Shown here piece by piece: positions 35,346-45,247 of a stretch of 64,000 nt of DNA (position 1 is the stretch's first letter; every line of letters begins with the position of its first letter). Under the pieces are notes generated by a model. It did not search any database, had not been told where the DNA came from, and worked only from the letters and a program-made list of their open reading frames with translations. Origin of the DNA: Patiria miniata (lineage: Eukaryota > Echinodermata > Asteroidea > Valvatida > Asterinidae); assembly GCF_015706575.1 (NCBI RefSeq), contig NW_024037064.1, positions 248,001-312,000 of the forward strand, in the 5' to 3' direction. Position numbers and translations under genes: made by a program.

Positions 35346-36044
35346 AATTCAAGAAAGTGATTCAAGAAAGTGATTCAAAAATTCAACTTTATGAAAGGGC
35401 AAATGGATTTAAGCATACCCTTGCACCTGAAGACAGTAAAGGCTTTTTTTTTATATTTATTTATTATTAATATTTTGTTGGAGAAAGGAGCTTGCAGTTC
35501 AACTGCACTATTTCATGAGTGGTGGTGATGGCAATTTCAGGTTTCAAATTTTCGCTGCATTAAAATTTCACAGACGTACGTGTACACGTACCTGGATGAC
35601 CTGCACCAGATTTACAAAGCACATCACTTCACAATTTGATGCAAACACAGTCCACTGTGAAGTTCTTTTCCAGTGTGAATGCATCATACATCGTCAATTT
35701 TGTTAAATATTTTAGAAAAGTTTTCACAAGTACAATCGACGACTCTTTGTTGACTTTTCGACGACTATTTACTGTTCTTTGAATAAATACAAAACACGAG
35801 AATACATGTACATGTAGTCACCTTTTTTCCTTTGAATACACTACAACGTGTCGCACTTACAGCATATTTTGTGAAATGAATCACAGGATGCGTCATCCTA
35901 GGGATACAACGATGCATCGTAGGTTACAATAAGTGTCGTGATATCAGGTACAGATTGTCACCTTCACTACGAACGACACTCTCGCATCCGTGTGTGCACT
36001 GTACGCGCGCGTGTTTACAGAACCGGGATATTTTGGGTTTTACA
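35346..36044. other. Non-coding part of unit 2 with ~186-bp insertion
   Basis: Counterpart of 15081-15596. Relative to unit 1, 35421-35607 is extra and contains a T-rich tract and TTATTTATTATTAATATT; a GCACC motif occurs at both junctions. No gene. Confidence 0.5.
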
Positions 36045-36282
36045 AACTGACACCCGCCACAGTGCGGCACTTTTTGAGCGCACCCCGTACATTTTTGTTT
36101 TCACGAACTGACACCCAAGCATGATGCGGCAATACATCTATCCGTGTACTTGTGCGATTATACATGTACAAATTTTTCATTAAAAAGCGATTTAATTGGT
36201 AAAATTAAGATCAGTGTCAGTTCGTGAAACCGAAAATGCATGGGTGCGCTCTAAAAGTGTTGCACTGTGGGGGATGTCAGTT
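36045..36282. mobile_element. Inverted-repeat MITE, copy 2
   Basis: Duplicate of 15597-15834, with a few substitutions in the arms (AACTGACACCCGCCACAGTG at the left end). Confidence 0.75.
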
Positions 36283-36316
36283 ATCTCCTAAATTCCCAAA
36301 CTATCTCAATTCTCTC

Positions 36317-36318
<2 letters not shown>

Positions 36319-36371
<53 letters not shown>
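36319..36371 (+). repeat. Poly(C) homopolymer of 53 nt, copy 2
   Basis: Counterpart of 15870-15920. The preceding base differs (CAACC against CACCC) and the length differs by two. Confidence 0.9.
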
Positions 36372-36372
<1 letters not shown>

Positions 36373-36718
36373 CAGTCAGATATTCATTTATATATGAAAT
36401 GTTTACGTCAACTATGTTATTCAAGCATCTGGGACAGGGAGGCAGCGAACAGACTACACCTACCACTCCCAATTCAGATCACTTTAAAAATACATGTACA
36501 TGTACTCCACACCATGGACTATTTAGAAAGGTTCAGAGTGGGGGGGTTGGGATGTTTGAATGAACATGGCCATGTCATGGCATGGTCAGGAACTGATACG
36601 GAGTTCAATCGCAATGGGTGGGTAGTACAGATCAGATGCGGAGGAATGCAAAGCTCGTCCATTATACGCGGCCATGCATGTCGTTGCCATCTTCAATCCA
36701 GAAATAGGAAGAAACTCT

Positions 36719-37887
36719 TCAAAACCTGAAAGCACAACAAGAATATAACAAATGGAACAAAGTTAATGGGATACTTTGAGATGCATGGTGGCAGCAAATA
36801 CACCAGTCCTTTTCTGGTGTTGACGTCAATTTGAACATGTGCACATTAGGTTAAATGTGACGTAAAAAAAAGGAAAAGGACAGGTAAAAGGAAGCGTCTC
36901 AAAAGTCTCTGTTGAAAATTATTGCCAGGTTATTTTCAAGATTTTTGTCTGTGCCTTATCTTAAACAACTTTGCTGGGATTTTTCTTGCATTGAATATGA
37001 GTGTTAAAAACTATAGAAGATAAGAAAGTTTCATATTTTATCTTTTTCTATAGGCACAGACATACAGACATGTAAACATGTACTTGTACATGTACATGAT
37101 GTATGTACATGCATGTACATACATGCCATGATCAATTTCTAAGTAAAATAATATCAAGATGCTCACCGGTGAAAGTTGTCAAATTTTCTGAAGGTATCCT
37201 TCGTCAGGGCAGGGTACGTCATCTGCGTGTCATGGTGGAATGCCGTACACTCCGCATAAGAAGAAATGTAGGCCAACCTCCTCCACAGCGTCCGAGAGAC
37301 AACCAATAGGTCTAGATGGCAAATTCAAGTACACATTCAAGTTCTTGTACAGTTACGTGACTTTTGTGTTTTTACACAACAAGAACAAGAGCATGCATTA
37401 CATGGGTTTGGAGTAAACTCGGTACCCAACAACCACAAGACTGTTACCGACTTGGTCCCTAACTGACAGGGTCTGACCGTCTGAGACAGCATGGCCAACT
37501 CAGTTCCAGGTCAACTTGGTCCAAGGTACAAATGTATAAAGTCGGTCCAATGTCAACTAAGTCTCAAGTCATTTTAGTCCCAGGTCAAATTTGAAATTAA
37601 TGGAAAAAATACTCTACAAATTATATGACTGGGGGCGAAAAAGAAAAGCCTAATGACGGCCCTGGCAATGTAACCTACATGTAGGGCCTACATGTCAAAT
37701 CCTTTGTTTACGCATTTAGAACATACAGTACACAGTTTCCTTGAGAAGTTTTCAAGAACATTAATTAAATGAGCAATGTCAGGCTCCTGCCTGCAAAGAA
37801 TGACCTCCATCATGTCCATCCCTCCATCATCATGTTCCTGCATGATGCATGCCAGCAAATCCTGACCACGCTGACTATACATGAAAT
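36719..37887 (-). pseudogene. 5'-truncated copy of the small spliced gene
   Basis: Exons equivalent to 2, 3 and 4 of the 16.3-17.8 kb gene remain (starting at 37887, 37311 and 36725). The first exon and its upstream region are absent because unit 2 diverges at 37951. The exon 2 acceptor is destroyed: TTTTAG in copy 1 reads TTTGAC here. Exon 2 has a 9-nt in-frame insertion (adding MDM after HDDGG) and GHLI has become AHLI. Without a start exon or acceptor this copy should not yield the same protein. Confidence 0.5.
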
Positions 37888-37951
37888 GTCAAAATCATAT
37901 TGAAATTGGAGAATTCAGGACTGTTAGGATTAAGGAATGCATTGTGATTAT

Positions 37952-39817
37952 CAGTGTTGGAGGTCTCGAGCTCGGCCTCTAGGCCGATTTTCATGGCCTT
38001 GGCCTCGTCCTTGGCCTCGGAGGTGCAAGGCCTCGGCCTTGGCCTCGGCCTCGGAGCCTTCCGGCCTCGGCGAATCGGTCGAGGCCGGCTCGAGGCCGCC
38101 CATTTTGATGTGTTTTCTATTCTAATTAATTTTAATTTTTTACCGTATCAAACCCTCGAGATTCTGCCGCAGTGGGTTCCGTGAAAAGAACGCATATACA
38201 ATGTACGCACGAATGAACTGGAAATGGTTGCATTGAACGTACTCACGTACGTAGCATCTTCGCCTAGCCTGCGCTTCAGCTTTCCACGTGCGCGCGTGCA
38301 AGCGTTATAACTGTTACGGCGTGCCAGACTACATAAGTCTGGCACCAATCCCATCTGCGTACAATAACATGTGGTAGTAGACTGGTCTGGTTGCAGTGTT
38401 GTACACAATTTTCTCGTTTCACCTCTGTACCCCGACCTTTAAAAATGATTTGCGGCAAGGTGCGGCAAGCTTAATCATTTCTTTTTATAGGCCACTGTTT
38501 CAGTAAAAGTCTGAACTTTCTGGGTACGATCGAGTGTACTAGTCCGTACCATTTTTTTCATAAAGATATGATAAAAACAGTTACGATTTATCAAGTAGAT
38601 TTTATTTTTACACGGTGATTTAAATGAAAGTTCCGGCTCACACGGTAATGTTTGGCGCAAATGGTCGATATGGAAAGCGCGATTTCAGAATTCGTTTTTC
38701 CATCCAAATGAATGCGAAGTTCTGAATGAATGTTTTAATAATAGGAGTCAGTATTCCTCGTGGTACCAGGATACTTTTTTTGTAATTTTAGAGCCACGTT
38801 GATACTTATTACATGTATAAGCACGGTTTGAAATTGACTAATTTTGCGTGGTTACAGATATACGGCCAAAACCTCTGGACTCCCTACCTCTTGCCATGAT
38901 CTTAAAATTCTTCGAAGCCATTGGATTCAAATCGGATGATCCGAGAATTCATGGTCATTTTGATGAACTGAGTGATATCATGCACGCATGTTCCGTTTTG
39001 CCATGTTGTTTGGAGCGGGATAATGCGTGGACACTTATCCCGTTTAGTGGAGCGGGATTGGAACTATTCTTTGCCCGTGCGTAATAGCGGGCCGTCTGGC
39101 ATTGTCTGGTCGCATCGCGGTGTTTGCTCGGCGCGCGCCTGGACAGTGCGAAGGTCGGGGGAGGGGGTCGTAACTTTTTGGTTATGAGTGGTAAAAACCT
39201 GATGCAAAAATCAAGCTGTTGTTTATTTAATGGGGATTCCTATGATATTAAGCATTTTTGATAGGTTTTGAAAATAAGATTTATAAAACATGCTAAAAGT
39301 AAATAATGTAAATCTTACAGAATAGAAACTCAAAATTTGATTTAAATTGTTGTATCTCCAAAGGGCAAACACCTATGAGCCTGATTCAAACGCCATTGAT
39401 TTTGTTGTGTAATTTGCTTTCAGTGATACAAAACTTGAGATTTCTTTCTTTAAAAAATAAAATTTGCCGGACTCCCTACAAGAGGAAACCCATTGCAAGC
39501 TGTAAATTTGTAAGCCAGGCACTCCAAAACTCAGTGAATTCAACTAAAAAGATGTTAAAACTCCAACGTAATCTTAGCCTTGTTTTAGTGATTTATATTT
39601 TATTACATGTTTTGACAGCTGGCCTCGGCCTCGGCCTCGGAGGTGGAGGCCTCGGCCTTGGCCTTGCGGTTGTGGCCTCGGCCTTGGCCTCGGAGGTGGT
39701 GGCCTCGGCCTCGGCCTTGGCCTTGCGGTTGTGGCCTCGGCCTCGGCCTTGGCCTCGGAGGTTGTGGCCTCGGCCTTGGCCTCGGCCTCGGAGGTTGTGG
39801 CCTCGACTACAACACTG
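37952..39817. mobile_element. hAT-like element with GGCCTCGG minisatellite ends
   Basis: The left end reads CAGTGTTGGAGGTCTCGAG; the right end, on the complement, CAGTGTTGTAGTCGAGGCC. CAGTG termini are common in hAT elements. Just inside each end is a GGCCTCGGCCTT-type minisatellite (37960-38100 and 39620-39800), in direct orientation. The AT-rich interior encodes nothing recognisable; a 78-codon frame at 38848-39084 is unassigned. No 8-bp direct repeat is visible because the two flanks differ from unit 1 on the left side. Open frames in the GC-rich parts are repeat artefacts. Confidence 0.6.
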
Positions 39818-40430
39818 GTTGAAATGATTAGAAAATCATCCAGAATATGGACTATTGCAGAATAAATGGTTAACACTTTATATCTAGTTTAGATGGCACA
39901 CATCCTGGGCCCACTTTCTTCAAAATTTGTATTGCGTCATCGGTTGACGCATACTTGACTGTTGTGTTGCAATCTGGTATTCCATCGTTTACGGAACCAT
40001 GTTTAGGATGAGACAAATGATGAATTATTCAAAATGAACCAGGCTGTCTTTTAGGAACTAAACCAATCGAGCTAACGCAAAAATTATCAAGTGGAAGTCT
40101 TGAAACGGCCCTGCGAGCCTACCTTGTCTAAGTTCTAACCCTAGTTTTTCAGAAACCACTTTTGGATTTTGAAGAGCAGATTTTAAATTTGTTGATGTCC
40201 TAAATTTTTGATTGCCTGTAAAACCTAAAAACCAATTGTAAAACCATGAATTAAGAATTTGTACTTAATGCCGGCCTTGTAACATGGTTTGAAGCACATC
40301 TTTATTTACTGGTGTTATTGGTTTGTCCTGGGATAAATGAGGTCTGTCCCCTTCCTGTTCTGCTTTTAGGCTGTGTATAGGCCTCCTCTTAACAGGAACA
40401 ATCAAGTCAAAGAACAAATTTAAATGGACG
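39818..40430 (-). pseudogene. DIRS-type RT fragment, copy 2
   Basis: Counterpart of 19723-20345 with the same internal deletion. The LDD motif remains (VHILDDFLIISTS at about 39850-39815), but the part 3' of it was lost to the GGCCTC-rich element, which begins immediately after ISTS. Confidence 0.7.
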
Positions 40431-41810
40431 ATCTGACACTGCTATTATGTTCGTGCACAAATGAGTTCTGGTAGCAGGGCTTTGCTTTGTGGAGTTAATT
40501 CAATGTTTTCTTTCCCCTTTTGAGCCCTGGCACGAATACAGCTCAATAATTCAAATGTTTCCTTTCTTTATTTGAATCCTTTCAGCAAAGTGAGGACCAC
40601 TGACTGATGAGGGAATTGCTCTACTGAGATGAGGTTGAGCCTGCCTCAAGACATCGTCAGGGCTCCGACAGCCTCATCAAACAGAAACCCGAGGAACCGG
40701 AAGCAGGGAGGAGGACCGACAGATGAACGGATGACCTGCTTGCTGGGCTACCCATTACTGATTCTTGAGGTTAGTTTTTAGTTACATGTATCTAAAGAAT
40801 AAGCCGAAACAAGTAATCAAAATGGGTGATCTGGCGCTTTTCTATGTTCTCCCACAAATAAAGAGTGCTGGTAGTGGGGCACTGCTTTGTGGGGTTAATT
40901 CGAACATTTCTTCCCCCCTCCCACCTCTTGCTCTACCTTTCAGATATTTCTTAATAATGATAACCCAGTTAAAACCTAGAAAACTCAGAGTCATTGTGAA
41001 GATGTACCCTGGAGGAATGCTATCAGTCAAAACCTAGAAAACTCAGAGTCATTGTGAAGATGTACCCTGGAGGAATGCTATCAGTCAAAACCTAGAAAAC
41101 TCAGAGTCATTGTGAAGAATTATTTGATATTTTATAAGGAGGATTTAAACGTACATACAGACTGGACATTTGTCACAAAATGTCTCTCCCTGTTTATACA
41201 TTACCCTAATCACATCATAAATTTGAAGCCATTTTGAAAACTGATATTCTCGTTTGACAACAATGTAAAATGCCTTAATAATGTAACTGGAAGAGCCTAT
41301 TAGAAACTGAATTTGTCCTAAGCACCCTTTTTCTAGCAGTGAAAAAAAGAGAAAAAATACTAGCTCATCTTTTACCTTTATATGCAACATCCATAAACTT
41401 ATGTAATTGGCCCATTAGAACCCTCCGATGCAAACATGCATTCTCAGCCATGCTGTTACTCGGGTCAAAATCAGTCAAGTGACCGTTTTTGACCCGATGG
41501 CATTCTATGCATTGAACTACATTATTGACCCGTTTTGACTGCTTAAGTAGCTGGCCATGAGAATGACTTGACCAACTGTGACCCGTAGAACAGTTGTTAA
41601 TAATGAATATTTGCTGACTGTTATTGACTCGTTAAAGTACTGTCATAGTCAGTAAGTTGCTGGTATTGACTGTTTAAAACATGATCCCTGTCTAAATAGC
41701 TGTCGGTGCTGAATTGCTGTTGACTGTTTTTGACTTGACAAGGATCCCTGTCAAAATACCCCCCCCCCAAAAAAAAAAATCCCTGCCCACCCTATTTTCA
41801 AATGCTGTGT
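40431..41810. other. End of unit 2, non-coding
   Basis: Counterpart of 20346-21930. A 60-bp block (AAAACTCAGAGTCATTGTGA and following) is duplicated in tandem at about 40978-41115. No gene supported. Confidence 0.5.
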
Positions 41811-41812
41811 AA

Positions 41813-42012
41813 TAAGCCTTTTTGGAGTTCCAACTGCGCATTCGTAACCTGTGACAACGTGCATTGTTTGTCTCAAATGGCCTTTGACATCGCGCCACTG
41901 ACTTTACATAAAGGCTGTTTGTGCATTGTGGGTACTGTCAAAGGCCATTTGAGACAAACAATGTGCGTTGTAACAGGTTACGAATGCGCAGTTGGAACTC
42001 CGAAAAGGCTTA
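41813..42012. mobile_element. Palindromic MITE absent from unit 1
   Basis: Arms of about 80 bp: left TAAGCCTTTTTGGAGTTCC, right complement TAAGCCTTTTCGGAGTTCC, then CAACTGCGCATTCGTAACCTG on both. Unit 1 has the uninterrupted ATGTAATTGGAAGC at about 21934 where this copy reads GTGTAA-element-TTAGAAGC. The target duplication is at most 2-3 bp and ambiguous. Confidence 0.75.
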
Positions 42013-42059
42013 TTAGAAGCAGAAATTTTTTTGGGGGGGGGCCAAAAGTATTGTCAGCA

Positions 42060-42975
42060 GTTGGTGAGTGGCTGGTATTGTCAAACAGCTGTGGCTACTG
42101 TGTGGCTGTTGATTGTTGTATTGACCTGATAAAGTATTGTCTGCAAGTGGCAGGCATTGTCAAACAGCTGTGGCTACTGTGTGGCTGTTGATTGTTGTAT
42201 TGACCTGATAAAGTATTGTCTGCAAGTGGCAGGCATTGTCAAACAGCTGTGGCTACTGTGTGGCTGTTGATTGTTGTATTGACCTGATAAAGTATTGCCT
42301 GCAAGTGGCTGGTATTGTCAAACAGCTGTGGATACTGTGTGGCTGTTGATTGTTGTATTGACCTGATAAAGTATTGTCTGCAAGTGGCTTGTATTGTCAA
42401 ACGGCTGTACTACTGTGTGGCTGTTGATTGTTGTATTAACCTCATAAAGTATTGTATGCAAGTGGCTGGCATTGTCAAACAGCTGTGGCTACTGAATGGC
42501 TGTTGATTGTTGTATTGACCTGATAAAGTATCGTCTACAAGTGGCTGGTATTGTCAAACAGCTATGGCTACTGTGTGGCTGTTGATTGTTGTATTGACTT
42601 GATAAAGTATTGTCTGCAAGTGGTAGACATTGTCAAACAGCTGTGGCTACTGTGTGGCTGTTGATTGTTGTATTGATCTGATAAAGTATTGTCTGCATGT
42701 GGCTGGTGTTGTCAAACAGCTGTGGCTACTGTGTGTCTGTTGATTGTTGTATTGACCTTATAAAGTATTGACTGGAAGTGGCTGGTGTTGTCAACAGCTG
42801 TGGCTACTGTGTGGCTGTTGATTGTTGTATTGACCTGATAAAGTATTGACTGGAAGTGGCTGGTGTTGTCAACAGCTGTGGCTACTGTGTGGCTGTTGAT
42901 TGTTAATAAGTATTGACTGGAAGTGGCTGGTGTTGTCAACAGCTGTGGCTGTTCAATGGCTGTCTGGTGGCTGTT
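42060..42975 (+). repeat. 79-bp minisatellite, array C
   Basis: About eleven units, more diverged toward the right, where units shorten (GTTGTCAACAGCTGTGG) and end with GGTGGCTGTTGACCAGTTAAAG. The array stops against the left end of the 43.01-50.20 kb transposon. Array-like sequence (AGTGGCTGGTGTT) resumes on the far side at 50202. Confidence 0.9.
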
Positions 42976-43499
42976 GACCAGTTAAAGTATTGTCTGCAGT
43001 TGGTAACAATATGTTCAGACACCGTGTTATCTAAAATGGTAAAAGTTGTAACGGTCGCTCACCACTACTGAGCGTCCAGACATTTTTTTACGTATAGCAA
43101 GTTCAACTCGAAGTACACATATGAATTTGTCATGTTCACTTAAGCTCGTTCAGCTGTGCAGTCCCGTTTCCTGACAACATCTCGTTGAAAAACGGCGCTT
43201 TTTTGTACGTTTTAATTCGTATTTTCATAACCGTGAAGCCAATTTCACGGGGGAAAACAGTTTTATAAAGTTTGTTTTAGTCTTAAATTTATAAGAGTGT
43301 TCATTTGCTTTAATTTAGAAAAAATCCACTGTAAAATTGGCTTTGAAATTGTTCGGTTTTCGTGGATTTACTGTGGATGCGCACATTTTTCGCAGTGCCC
43401 GCTATCGTTCTTTGAACGTATTTCCTTACTGGAGAATCGAATTCCACCGGGGCAAAAACAATCGAATAGCTTAGATAATTCTTTTTCCAGTGATGTAAC

Positions 43500-44289
43500 A
43501 TACGTCCTGATTGGTCAAGAAAAACCACCGTATATTCTTAGATGAAAAAAGGAACCAATGACAGCTATCGATCAATATTCCATTCATCGCGTCATTCCGC
43601 TTCTCAACACGCGTTTTGTGATCACCAACGTCTTCCGTCGCTCGTTTTGTAAGACCAGTTTTCTACATCTATGCAGACGGTAAGCTTTTAAAAAACTACA
43701 GATATGCCATTTGATAATCAAAGAACTAAATGTGTGTTTTTTTGCCCTCAAATTAACTTCAAAATAATGTAAAATTTGACTGAAACATTGTTCATCTGTT
43801 TGAAGAAAATTTGCCACGTTGTGAGCTGTGCGCTCTTTCTCCATTTGGGTCATACCATTTTACAAAGAGGAGACGCTTGGATATATGCACACGTGTACGG
43901 CATGACCGGATATGATATAGAAAATCTAGAGATGCTTGATGAGAAAGTAACAAATAATTGTTCACACTTAGATAAGTATTTATGATTTTATTGACAGTTT
44001 GATACTAGTTATTGAAGTTAAGATTGAATTTGTATGAGTTACAACTAAGTAAAGACATGAAAGACAGACCGACTTTTTTTCCCAGTTTCCAAATGCCCAA
44101 AGTACATTGGAAGTATGTCATTATCAATCATTCATTTTACCTTTAACATGTAATATGCTACAGCAATAACAAAACTATATTGCAAAGTACACATGTAGAC
44201 CTACAACTTGTTGAAACTTTTCTAACTTTTAACTTTATATAACAAGTTTAGGCCTTATGTTAATTATTCTTGCTTGTTTTTAATAACAG
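43500..44289 (+). promoter_or_regulatory. Promoter-like region and 5' intron of the transposon genes
   Basis: Two CCAAT-type boxes (TGATTGGTC at 43508, AACCAATGAC at 43553) precede a possible untranslated exon that ends GCAGACG before the donor GTAAGC at 43680. The acceptor ATAACAG at 44283-44289 is followed after three bases by the ATG of the first gene. The CCAAT-containing stretch is also conserved in the derivatives at 8.2 and 23.5 kb on the minus strand, which have lost the genes. Confidence 0.45.
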
Positions 44290-44292
44290 GTT

Positions 44293-44991
44293 ATGAATCT
44301 GAAGGAAAAGAAGACACTGGACTATCGTGCCATGCACAACGGACCACGTCTTGACACTCCTCCTGCACCAAAGTCAACAAAAACAACATGGTCAACATCT
44401 GAACTGTTCCGATTAGAAGTTGTTGAGACGAGAACTAAATCATCAGGATCCGAGGAGGTCAAGGTACACTACACTGGATGGGACGATTGCTTTGATGAGT
44501 GGCGCCCCAAATTAGACATTGTTGATATTCCAGTAGAATGTGAGGAGACGAACGCTCTTCACTTATTGAAGATTGATTTAAGGGTGAAAACCAAAGAAAA
44601 TCTCCACCTTTCTCGAGTACGCGACTCAGAAATCACCCTACACTTTGAAATCCAGAGGGAGACCTTTCAGACATTCATAAGTGCTGTTGGAGCAAAAGAA
44701 GAAATCTCACAGTCAAGGCGAAGCATCTTCAGAGCATCTCGGGCATCAGTTGCAGGATTTTTGGGCCAGAACTGGTGGTATCGCATTGTCAATGCTGCTG
44801 GAGACTTTTCGTATGTAGAGAAGGACACCATCCAAGTTTGGCTGCACGAGCGTAGATGCTTGGAGGAGTACATCCTAAACCAAGACAAGACACTTGAAAA
44901 GCGACTTCTTCACAGGGGATTTCTTCTAGCGTTTCGATTCGTCAAGCTGACAGGAAATCGTCATGAGCTCCATAAACTTGACTTAATTTAA
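44293..44991 (+). CDS. Transposon-encoded Royal-family (chromo-barrel/MBT-like) protein
   Basis: 232 codons, starting three bases after a good splice acceptor. Residues about 37-82 form a Royal-superfamily-like domain: LEVVETRTKSSG, then VKVHYTGWDDCFDEW and PKLDIVDIP. The spaced aromatics Y60, W63, F67 and W70 and the GW...DEW signature resemble chromo-barrel and MBT domains, which bind methylated histone tails. The rest (IFRASRASVAGFLGQNWW, VWLHERRCLEEYILNQDK) is unassigned. The gene sits 256 bp upstream of the transposase frame on the same strand. Either it is a separate accessory protein that could direct insertion to chromatin states, or an exon spliced to the transposase; sequence alone does not decide. 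Confidence 0.7.
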   Translation: MNLKEKKTLDYRAMHNGPRLDTPPAPKSTKTTWSTSELFRLEVVETRTKSSGSEEVKVHYTGWDDCFDEWRPKLDIVDIPVECEETNALHLLKIDLRVKTKENLHLSRVRDSEITLHFEIQRETFQTFISAVGAKEEISQSRRSIFRASRASVAGFLGQNWWYRIVNAAGDFSYVEKDTIQVWLHERRCLEEYILNQDKTLEKRLLHRGFLLAFRFVKLTGNRHELHKLDLI

Positions 44992-45247
44992 ATAGCACGT
45001 GGTGATTCATGTATTCTTTTCCATTTTGTTGGTTGAATGTCAGTGGTGGGAAAGAATTGCACATTGTTGTTTGTTTAAATATCTTGTTTAGGTTTTGATT
45101 TACACTGAGAAATTAACCAATAGTTTTGGAATCCATTGTTCAATTTTAATTCAATCTAAAGACCTTCAACCATTGTATTTCATGTGCTGTTTTATTGTGA
45201 AACCCTAATGTACATGTACAGTTTTTTCATTCTGGTTCACTTTCAAC

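Larger units (their letters stand above)
21985..42059. repeat. Tandem segmental duplication, unit 2
   Basis: Second copy of unit 1 in the same orientation, beginning with array B and ending at array C. It is longer because of a LINE at 30.4-35.3 kb, a ~186-bp insertion at about 35421-35607, the GGCCTC-rich element at 37952-39817 and a palindromic element at 41.8-42.0 kb. Confidence 0.9.

Noticed and set aside
36267..36563. Frame with polyproline run
   Set aside because: The run is the 53-nt poly(C) tract; nothing else supports coding.
39375..39876. Gly/Leu- and Arg/Pro-rich frames
   Set aside because: Translation of the GGCCTCGGCC repeat inside a transposon, not a gene.
43013..43020. Assigning the large transposon a firm 3-bp ATA target duplication
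   Set aside because: The left terminus appears eroded compared with 53964, so the ATA match could be chance; kept only as a possibility.
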